Assembly: GCA_024196135.1 (NCBI GenBank) | Contig: JAMQCK010001173.1 | Coordinates: forward strand, 1-11,153 | Source: Pleurotus ostreatus/Saccharomyces cerevisiae fusant | Lineage: Eukaryota; Opisthokonta | Reading direction: 5' to 3' | Length of the DNA: 11,153 nucleotides | Part shown: positions 1 to 6,961 of the stretch, piece by piece | Layout of the letters: every line of letters starts with the position of its first letter | Position numbering within the stretch: position 1 is the first letter of the stretch | The notes under the pieces: model-generated | Databases searched by the model: none | Told to the model about the DNA's origin: nothing | Seen by the model: the letters and a program-made list of their open reading frames with translations, nothing else | Made by a program: the position numbers and the translations under genes

Positions 1-520
1 GCAGATACGTCGTCACCGCAGATATCATGGCCGGACTCGGTCGGTCAAATGCCGACTTGGACACGATGAAATGCGCCCAAGGCCAATGCATCCCAATGAC
101 GACCTGCCTCCATGTTCGGCAGACCTGCGTGAAGGGCCACACGTGCTTTCCGATCTGGTCGACGAACCACTGCGCAGGCAGCGTGTACGCGGCGATTTCG
201 GCAAGTAATTCGGGCGGAACCTTGCGGAGGGGCGAGAGTAGAGACTTTATGCCAAACTTCGTCGACTCGAGCTGGTCTCGGCGACAGCGAAGTTTATTGA
301 GCGCCGACTCGAGTTCGTCGATTTCGCGATTGCAGACGTCAAGAGCGTCGCATACTTGGGGTAAAGTCGCGGAGAGCGCAGCTCGTTCGAAGGAGGACGG
401 GAGAGCAGCGGATGCTCGAGTATGCGCTGGGAGTTCAGATGTGCCTACGCGACTACTGAATGTCTTATTGCACCCGGAGCACAGTGTGATGTCGAGGGGC
501 GAAGGCGATAGGATTTGCAT
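1..520 (-). CDS. F-box-like coiled-coil protein, 5' part (runs off left edge)
   Basis: Seen: from the ATG at 520-518 the minus strand is open for 173 codons to the window edge, and an in-frame TGA lies six codons upstream, so this ATG is the first possible start of the exon. An N-terminal CxxC pair (C14, C17, context LCSGCNKTF) is followed by a charged coiled coil at about residues 44-90 (EIDELESALNKL). Next comes an F-box-like motif at about 95-140: SPLRKVPPELLAEIAAYTL, then the VCRTWRQV signature. Known: Agaricomycetes carry large families of such proteins, with a short head, coiled coil, F-box and leucine-rich-repeat tail; the F-box binds Skp1 in SCF ubiquitin ligases and the tail selects the substrate. 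Inferred: a substrate-receptor role here. The missing 3' part should hold the repeats. The gene is divergent from the RING gene at 988. The family call is firm; the substrate is unknown. Confidence 0.82.
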   Translation of the reverse strand, partial: MQILSPSPLDITLCSGCNKTFSSRVGTSELPAHTRASAALPSSFERAALSATLPQVCDALDVCNREIDELESALNKLRCRRDQLESTKFGIKSLLSPLRKVPPELLAEIAAYTLPAQWFVDQIGKHVWPFTQVCRTWRQVVIGMHWPWAHFIVSKSAFDRPSPAMISAVTTYL

Positions 521-987
521 AGCGACTGATTGATACTGTCACGGATACGGCCTGAAGTGGCGTGAGTTTTTGGGGGTCGTTTTCGTTTCCTTAAAATTCC
601 CTTACCTTTCCATAGGCGCCGCGCACTTAAGTTATATGAAGCAGTCGTCTGCAGGCGATGGTCGTTGGAGGCAAGCCTTACCGGGGAAGGCCGATCAAAT
701 TCACACGCCCCTCGGTTCCCACATCGGGCAATGTACTTGTCGGCCACGACCATCATGATTCTTATTCTGCTGACGCCGGGCAACATTATTTCCTACGGAA
801 GATGGTCGCAAACGGAATAGTATACATCTCCGCGCCATTGTGTCACGAACAAGGAGGCTTTGTCTAACAAAGACTAGCCTGTTCATGACCAAGCATATAT
901 AAGACACGCTCCGCGAAAGGTGAGTCCACCTCTCCTTTCCCTTTGCTCTCGCCACCACAAGTCTATTAAAAAACTACATTATAAATC
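521..987. promoter_or_regulatory. Divergent intergenic region between F-box and RING genes
   Basis: This stretch of 467 bases separates two divergently oriented genes, so it should hold both promoters. On the plus strand a clear TATA box lies near 896. On the minus strand a weaker CATATAAC element spans about 630-637, roughly 110 bases before the F-box start. Several short ORFs cross the region on both strands, but none has a recognisable domain and they overlap each other, so I do not call a gene. Confidence 0.5.
896..903 (+). promoter_or_regulatory. TATA box of the RING gene
   Basis: TATATAAG lies about 90 bases upstream of the ATG at 988, a usual distance for a fungal core promoter with a short 5' leader. 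The leader after it contains pyrimidine-rich runs (CTCTCCTTTCCCTTTGCTCTCGCC), as is common around fungal transcription starts. Confidence 0.6.
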
Positions 988-2173
988 ATGTCCTGCTCAG
1001 CGCTCTGCTCGATTTGTCTGGAAACCAAGGCGTTCCCGGAGCAGCTGTTGTTCTTTGCAGCTTGTGGTGCGTACTAGTCGTCTACGTACGTGTGGCATCC
1101 CATTGACAATCAATCAGGCCATGGCTTCTGCGAGCGTTGCCTTTCCCGCACCCGATCCGACAAATGCCCAACGTGTCGCACGCCGAGCTGCAAAAAATAC
1201 CCTCCACGCAAAATATTTGTTGGCCTCATCGCCTCGGATGCCGACCCTCTAGCCACCGCGCTTCCCGACGCCGTCAACTTTCAGAAGCAGAAGTTCGACA
1301 ACGCGCGTCTGCTAGCTGAGCTCCGCGATGCGAAGAGCGCGCTTGACAGGGAGCAGCGCCGCGTGCGCGCGCTGGAGGAAGAGCGCGACAGGACGAAGAT
1401 TGAGTGCATCTGGATCAAGCAAGAGCGTGACAGGACGAGAGAAGAACACGATCAGAGGACGAAAGAGCGCGACGAGCTACTGAGGGAACTCCGGGTGGCT
1501 GATGAGAAGCTGGCTGCGATGCATCAAGAGGACCGGGAAAGGCAGAGGGTGGCACTCGGGAGCGCGGCGCAAAGACCGGGCCTCAACCGTCATCTCATGC
1601 AGGACCGTGATGAACGTGGTGCGCACGAGCGCACGCGTATGGAGGATATTACGGCGCTGCAAGAGAAGAGTTTGGAGCTATTCAAAGAGCTCATGGAGCA
1701 TACTTGGAAGGTCAATCAGCATGCACAGTTTATCCCATTCTCGAACTTACAGAAGCCGCAGATGAGATCGCTCTCGGATCCCACTGCAACTGTGCAGGCG
1801 GTGCAGGCGCAGCCACAGTCAGCCAGGGTGGTGCGGCGAGGAGGTGCTGACGACCTCCGCGAACGCTTCTACATCGCTGCTGCAGAAGGACCCCGCGTCG
1901 AGGTGGGGCAGCGCGCCGAAGCAGGACGTCGAGTAATCGAGACCAGAGAAATTCCTCGGGTTCGAAGAGAGCTCCACGCGCACGGGAGCCTGAGCGGTGG
2001 CGCCCTCCCGCCTACCGTTGATCCCTTCATGCTCGCCGAGGATACTGGCAGCTCCTCGACCAGGTGCGCACCTTTTTTTTTATGCTCGCGCGGCACGTGT
2101 GCTTACGAACCCGCTCAGCTTTTCCAATCTGACGATGGAAGCCATCCTCAACTCGCTCAGAAATCACGAGTAA
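988..2173 (+). CDS. RING-finger coiled-coil protein (putative E3 ubiquitin ligase)
   Basis: Exons 988-1066, 1118-2063 and 2119-2173; introns of 51 and 55 nt with GTGCGT/GTGCGC donors and CAG acceptors. Product 359 aa. Seen: a C3HC4-type RING made by splicing, with C7-x2-C10 in exon 1, C26-x-H28 across the first junction, C31-x2-C34, then CPTC. Without the first splice the domain is broken, which supports the intron. A highly charged coiled coil follows at about residues 70-155 (repeated ERDRT/ERDEL units), then a disordered Arg/Ala-rich part and a short tail ending in LNSLRNHE. Known: C3HC4 RINGs recruit E2 enzymes for ubiquitin transfer. Inferred: an E3 ligase dimerising through the coiled coil. 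If the second intron were retained, the frame would instead stop at 2250; the spliced stop at 2173 is preferred because of the clean donor, T-run and CAG acceptor. Confidence 0.75.
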
Positions 2174-2696
2174 TTCTCTCGCAACTCAAGCGGTCGGGAC
2201 GGCCTCCTCGATTGCCCGCGCTTGCATCTCTGCAGGTACCCTCCACTTGAGCCGACTTGGGCCGACACAGCAGATTTGCGCTCATCATTATTGAACGACC
2301 GAGGAGCAGGCCTCCCTCTACGATTACTTACCCTGTCTCTCCTTTCCTTGTCTTTCTATCTTTCCAGAATCCGGTGGATGCCTTGCGATTTCGTCTTGAG
2401 ATCTGAGTTTCGAGCAGACGAGCTTACCAAGTCTGGATGTACAGTATCTGCCAATGAAGATACTCCCAATCACACTCTGAGGGGCATGATTCTTCGTCAT
2501 AGAGGAACATCGTTGAATTCTTTGGCGTGCAGATACTCGAGGTTCGAATCAAAGCGGGAAGCGTGATTATAAACGCACCTTGTCACAGACCCCCATGTCG
2601 CAAGCCCACTATATTCAACGAACATGCGGTCAATCGTCAATGGTGCATATGATCTGTTCGGTCTTCAGCTAAGCTGACTTCTTAATTCTTCAGAGG
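2174..2696. other. Non-coding stretch, RING 3' end to F-box relic promoter
   Basis: No supported gene. A 114-codon ORF (2222-2566) has no domain, an odd composition (SLLSLSFYLS-type runs) and starts inside the 3' end of the RING transcript, so I treat it as chance. TATAAA at 2568-2573, in the context GATTATAAACG, sits about 125 bases before the ATG at 2697 and may be the old core promoter of the F-box relic. A pyrimidine run (CTGTCTCTCCTTTCCTTGTCTTTC) lies at about 2333-2357. No transposon ends or long repeats were seen. Confidence 0.45.
2568..2573 (+). promoter_or_regulatory. TATA-like box before the F-box relic
   Basis: TATAAA lies 124 bases upstream of the ATG at 2697, with no other gene start nearby. 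Position and sequence suit a core promoter, so the decayed gene downstream may still be transcribed. Confidence 0.4.
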
Positions 2697-3900
2697 ATGG
2701 ACCCATCCACGATAGACAAAACACAGCAGTGGACAACGAGACTCTGCCCGTCGTGCGATCGCCGTCTCAGCGTCGACGTCAGCGACATAGATCTCAAGGC
2801 CTATGCTCGCTCAGCGGACGTACCGCTGAGCTTCGACGAGACGCTGGCTATCTCTGCTCGGGCTCATGACGTGCGCGAAAGCCTGCGTGAGTGCGCTGCG
2901 CAGTGCGGAAGTTGACCAACTGGATTCCAGTTGGTCACTGAAAGCCACTTTATCTGCGCTTCGTCAGCAACGAGCGGCGCTGGATGAGGAAGATCGTGTC
3001 CTTGCATCCCTTCTTGCCCCCGCGCGTCAACGCACCCAATCTCGAGACCTTCCAGCTGCTAGACGCGAAGTTGAGCTCCATCAGCTTGCCCTGGGCGAAT
3101 CTGCGCGCACTGAAGCTCTTCTGTGGCACCATATACGCAAACGACATCCCGGCTCTGGCGCAATGCAAACGACTCGAGATTCTGAGCCTCATGGAAGATA
3201 TGAAGCGCTCGACCGGTAACGTCCTCTTCGCACTAGAGACAGGGCCCCTTCTTCTGGAGTTCCCCTTCCTGCACACGCTGGAGATCGCTCGTGGGGCAGT
3301 GTGCATATGCCATAACATCCGCGCGCCGCTGCTCCTTGCCTTCATCCTCGACATGTTCAGCTACCTGAGCGAGCGGTGGGCAAACCTGCGGGAGGAACAC
3401 TTGCCGCTTATAACGAACATCATTGGACCCGTCACGACCATCGCGCTCTACAACATGAGGTCGTACTCTACCTCGATTCTACACCGCATTATCAAAGCCC
3501 CGCGACCTTGGTGGACGAGACTATGCAACCGCGGCAGACGTCTATTCCACCCATCCACCATGGGCTGATGATGAACCTCATCATCTTCAACGAGGCAGAC
3601 CCTCCATTCCCTCACCTCACGGAGCTGCAGATTGTCTGCGGAAAGAAAGGGGTGCGATGGGAGCGCGACGACGTCTCGATCCTCCAGCAGCTGCTTAAAT
3701 GCCGCTGCGCACCCACTGGTGGATGTACCCCTCTCGCACGTCTCAGCGTGCAGACGCCCTTCGCGAAATTCCCGGGCGGGCGGCCATGGAGGATGGAGAC
3801 TCGCGGCGGGAACGGACAGCAGATACTGGACGTCGATGGATGCAATACACAAACACTTGTAGAGAAGTCCGAGCCGGCGTGCTTCTACGAGTACAGCTAG
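2697..3900 (+). pseudogene. Broken F-box/LRR protein gene lacking its F-box
   Basis: Seen: parts of one protein family in successive reading frames. Frame A (2697 to about 2900) has an N-terminal LCPSCDRRLSVD head like the left-edge F-box gene. Frame B (about 2899-3027) has a coiled coil (EVDQLD, LSALRQQRAALDEEDRVL) ending in LLAPAR, the point where this family normally runs into the F-box. Frame C (about 3026-3500) then jumps into leucine-rich repeats (NAPNLETFQLL, LPWANLRALKL, CKRLEILSL). A last part in the same frame as B (about 3500-3900) holds HLTELQIV and ends at a TAG at 3898. No F-box motif occurs between LLAPAR and the repeats. Inferred: an internal deletion removed the F-box, with other frame slips. 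Short introns could explain the outer switches but not the missing domain. Alternative: a spliced gene for a shortened, F-box-less product. Confidence 0.68.
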
Positions 3901-3910
3901 CTATCCTCCC

Positions 3911-3916
3911 AATAAA
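3911..3916 (+). terminator. Polyadenylation signal of the F-box relic
   Basis: AATAAA lies 11 bases after the TAG at 3898-3900. The 135 bases between this stop and the convergent membrane-protein stop at 4036 contain nothing else that I recognise. No AATAAA is seen on the minus strand for the converging gene. Confidence 0.45.
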
Positions 3917-4035
3917 TACGAAGTCCTGCACCATTTCTTGTTGTCCATCCGCTCCGTCCTTGTCATGATTTACACCCTTCAGCACCATCTTCCTTGTGAG
4001 GTCTTACTCCTCGCCGCATACGAACTCTTGACACC

Positions 4036-6098
4036 TCATCCATGATAGACCTGCGTCGCCTGCCGGTAGTCTGGTGGCAGCGTACTGACCCTCGCGCCGA
4101 TCCCAGCACTCTGGTACGATCCGCCTGCCGCCTCGAGCTCCTTCGCACTGCCTGCCGATCCAAAGCCGTTCGAGCTTCCCACCGAACCGAACCCATTCAG
4201 AACCCCCGCCGCCTCGAGTTCCTTCGAACTGCCCATGGAGCCGAGGTTCTGAAATCCCATCGACCCTGGGTTCTGCACACCTCCCTCTGGAATAGAGCGA
4301 CCAGATGGCGAACGGTTCACAGAGCTCGCCGGTGAGCTGACGTAGCCCTGAGTGGCTCTGAAGCTGTTCGGTGGACCAGCGTGGTTGATGGATTGGTTGT
4401 AGTTCAGCGTCGGGGTTGTGTACGGGTAGGGTGATGGCATAGTATTTCCCGGGAGTGGTGTAGCAGCGGTGACCGTGATGACCGCAGGCGGCGCGGCACC
4501 AGACTGCGATATCGTCAGTACATCACACTAAGCCGAGACTTGTAGCACACGTACCAGCCAGGAATCCACGCTCGTTCGCTTAGTCGACCGCGACCAGTCG
4601 AAGACGGGTAGGATATGACCGCCTTTCTCGTTATTGCTCGTGATGTCCCTCCCGAAGGTGGGCCGCCGGCCCAGCTTCCCTCCGCGGTTGCGGATGAACA
4701 TCCAGTAGAGGGCGAAGAGGACGAGCAACAGGGTACCCACAGACCCGATGATAACTCCGGCGATGGCGCCTTTGGATAGCCTGGCGAGAACGATATAATG
4801 AGCCTGCGGCTTTGGATACAAGTCGGCCATCCACTCACCCGTCGCCCCCTTTCGGTGTGTAAGTCAGCGCAAAATCGACCGCGACGCCCTCGTCCGACTC
4901 CGCAACGATATCCAGCACGTGTCCCCCAATCGCCAACCCTGAGGCGTGGAAGAGCACCTGCGTCGCGCTAGCGCGCGTCTTGTTCGCGCTGAATGCGCCC
5001 AGCTCGTTCGCGTTGGACGTGTGAGCGAGTTGAGTGCCGTTCTCGCTATTTATCGGGATGCCATCCAGGAGGACGGAGTACGACCCGTAAGAAGGGCCGA
5101 CGGGACCGTAGAGCGTGACGCCGGCGCCAGTGAAGGTGAAGTGGGCAGTAGATCCAGTGGTGGATGTGGTGCTAATGTAGACGTCGAGGTCAGTGGGAAG
5201 GAGACAGGAAAGTAGAAAAGCGCGACTTACTGCCCAGTACCGCCTAGAAAGGTGCCTGCGTTGCTGACCTTGGTCGACCAGTTTGCATCGTAGGCGAACG
5301 CTTCGTCTGTGTCTTGATAGGTTCGGACGATAATATCCTGTGCGTCCGAGCTGTCGCCTATGCTGCTGGCCCAGGTGATCTAGCAGCGTCGTCGGTCAGT
5401 CTCGACGATAGATACTACAGTATGTCATGCGCGCTGCTCATCTCGCGAATCAAGGCCAGTACTCACATAGTCCACATCCACGAATTTCTGCTCCAGATTC
5501 GTCAGCTCGACGGTGTGAAGACCCGCGTCAAGATCGTCGGCGGAGAATAACTCTTGCTGAAACTGGTCAGGATCCGCATGGCCGTCTTGCTCAGTGACGA
5601 AGTCGCCGTCGATCTTGATCTGGAGGAAAACGCGGTCAGCTCGGTCGATGATCTGGTTCTGAGAATGACTCGGGGCCGCGCATCGCCGTCTGTAAGCACG
5701 CGCCGACGCAGACTTGCAGGCACCACCAGTCGTGTCGAATGGCGACACCAGCTGTGTCGCACGATCGCCAAACGCGACATGCACCAGCACCCACGGTGCG
5801 CACCAATCACACCGGCGTCTACGAAGGACGACGATCACCGCACCTGATATCGCCCATGGTTGAAGCGTTTGGACCCATAGATGGCGATCGCGCTGCCGTT
5901 GAAGGTGAAGGACATCGTCGCGCCCATCGAGTTCGTGGCCATGAAGGTGCCGGAGGAATACCTTGAGGAAATTCAACATACAACAATTCTGAGACGGAGA
6001 CGGCAGGCTCACTGGCTAGCAGAGTCATCCTGACTGGAGTCACCAGGACTCCATTCAGGAGAATACGAGACGATCGGTGAAGTGTCTTCGATGGTCAT
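4036..6098 (-). CDS. Single-pass membrane protein with two galactose-binding-like ectodomains
   Basis: Exons 6098-6013, 5961-5844, 5619-5467, 5379-5231, 5171-4839, 4780-4555 and 4503-4036; product 510 aa. Intron lengths are 51, 224, 87, 59, 58 and 51 nt, and all junctions keep frame. Seen: beta-sandwich domain 1 at residues 1-125 (MTIEDTSPIVSYSPEW, GATMSFTFNGSAIAIYGSK, HTVELTN, VDVDYITW). Domain 2 at about 150-270 has the same plan (GSTAHFTFTGAGVTLYG, YGSYSVLLDG). A transmembrane helix at about 285-309 (AGVIIGSVGTLLLVLFALYW) is followed by a basic stop-transfer RNRGGK and a cytoplasmic Gly/Ser/Pro-rich tail. N-x-S/T sequons in both ectodomains suit glycosylation. Known: this layout is widespread in Agaricomycetes and mostly unstudied. 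Inferred: surface sensing or wall/carbohydrate binding. No signal peptide is in frame with this start, so the helix may act as a signal-anchor. Confidence 0.8.
4127..4233 (-). repeat. Imperfect repeat in the cytoplasmic tail
   Basis: A 26-base unit (GCCGCCTCGAGYTCCTTCG, then MACTGCC, as written on the plus strand) occurs at 4127-4152 and 4208-4233, with 24 of 26 bases the same and an 81-base period. In the protein it gives two copies of GS-x-GS-(S/A)-KELEAAG separated by NGFGS units. It lies in the low-complexity tail and is probably internal gene repeat growth. Confidence 0.6.
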
Positions 6099-6163
6099 GG
6101 TGAGTGCCGTCGCAGAAGATAAATAGCAAAGGGAGATAATATGAGCAGGAGAAGGTTAAACAT
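6095..6163 (-). other. Signal-peptide-like upstream ORF overlapping the start codon
   Basis: An ATG at 6163 opens a 22-codon frame beginning MFNLLLLILSPFAIYLL and then basic residues. Its TGA shares bases with the ATG of the membrane protein (ATGA at 6098-6095). The peptide resembles a secretory signal core but is not in frame with the ectodomain. It could be a regulatory upstream ORF, a real signal peptide separated by an unseen splice or a sequence error, or chance in a pyrimidine-rich leader. Confidence 0.35.
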
Positions 6164-6323
6164 GGTGTCGGAAGTCTTCGTGATAAGGGAAAAGACAGGA
6201 AGCAGAACCGAGACCAAAAAAGCCTTCGCAGAAGGCAGAAGTCGAAGAGAAAGTGAGATTGAAGGGGGAAGGAAGAAGGAAGAAGGATGAAGAAGAAAAG
6301 CAAGAGAGGGATCAGCGACTTAC
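6164..6323 (-). promoter_or_regulatory. Pyrimidine-rich leader/promoter of the membrane protein gene
   Basis: On the minus strand this segment is dominated by C and T (runs such as CTTCTTCATCCTTCTTCCTTC), a pattern common near fungal transcription starts. It begins with a good donor, GTAAGT at 6323-6318. A 5'-leader intron is therefore possible, for example with an acceptor near 6176 after CTTATCACGAAG. No TATA box is obvious. The long ORF that crosses it (6459-6055, minus) consists of biased Leu/Phe/Ser/Pro/Arg codons and is not believable as protein. Confidence 0.4.
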
Positions 6324-6961
6324 CCTTCAAGTTTAGCACCGCGTGGATTGTGCGTTCCCGCCACTGCTCAACATTGCTTGCGGCGCATCTACGGGCGATC
6401 CGAGAGAGTGGGTGCGTGCTATTACGCGCTGACAGACGGTGAGAGTGCGGGAAGGACATGCCAACATCGCATAGTCGTCGCGCGCACGGGGCAGCTCGTC
6501 GTCAAGCTCTTCATCAAGACAATTGATTCAAAGGGCTGTGAAACGCTGCCAGGGCGCCAATCTGCTCGCGAGGTTGTTGCCCATGAACTTCAGCTTATCG
6601 AGGCCCCTCAATATGCGTTCCCAGAGAGTTGGTGGCTGAATGAGAGTGCCTTTTCATTGTGAAGGATTGCGGGGATTCAGAAAACCGTCATGGTTGAGAA
6701 TGAGAGAGAAACATGTCACGAGGAAAGTTGGACTTCCTCGGGAAGTACCGATTCTGCATGCGGCTATATGTGGCGCTTCGCCCAAGGGTGGCGCGGACGG
6801 CGAGACGCGACTTGTATCATCCATCTATCTTCGTGGCCCTCCTGGCCTGGCGACATCGCTGTAACGCTCACAGCTGGGCGTCTCTCCGTTGACTACAACA
6901 ATATCACTGAGTCTCTCTTTACTCGTACGCGCATACGTGTCGATCGGCGCACTACAACACC
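6324..6961. other. Intergenic region between the membrane protein and SCYL1-type genes
   Basis: This region separates divergent genes and should hold the SCYL1-type promoter. A pyrimidine stretch (GAGTCTCTCTTTACTCG, about 6909-6925) lies some 40 bases before the ATG at 6962 and is the best core-promoter cue; no TATA box is seen. A plus-strand ORF of 104 codons (6348-6662) crosses the left half. I do not recognise its product (internal sequence VVARTGQLVVKLFIKTID); it has no domain and no matching splice signals, so it is left as unexplained. Confidence 0.4.

Noticed and set aside
445..786. 113-codon minus ORF overlapping the F-box start
   Set aside because: It overlaps the F-box head in another frame, has a basic low-information composition and no domain; the F-box frame carries the CxxC, coiled coil and F-box signatures.
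2119..2250. Unspliced extension of the RING ORF to a stop at 2250
   Set aside because: A GTGCGC donor at 2064, T-run and CTCAG at 2118 form a normal 55-nt intron, and the spliced frame stops at 2173; the extension has no recognisable sequence.
2541..2550. GGTTCGAATC resembles a tRNA T-arm/B box
   Set aside because: The flanking bases do not form a T-stem and no A box, anticodon arm or acceptor stem is found upstream; no tRNA or SINE can be supported.
3448..3852. 134-codon minus ORF opposite the F-box relic
   Set aside because: It is antisense to leucine-rich-repeat sequence that has clear family resemblance on the plus strand; the minus product has none.
5425..6012. 195-codon minus ORF through the membrane protein gene
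   Set aside because: Only the part from 5619 to 5467 is real coding sequence. The rest reads exon 2 in the wrong frame and the 224-nt intron; the spliced model restores the FTFNGSAIAIYG strand.
6055..6459. 134-codon minus ORF starting MSFPHSHR, upstream of the ectodomain
   Set aside because: It translates the pyrimidine-rich tract into Leu/Phe/Ser/Pro/Arg runs, is out of frame with the ectodomain, and contains a consensus donor in its middle.
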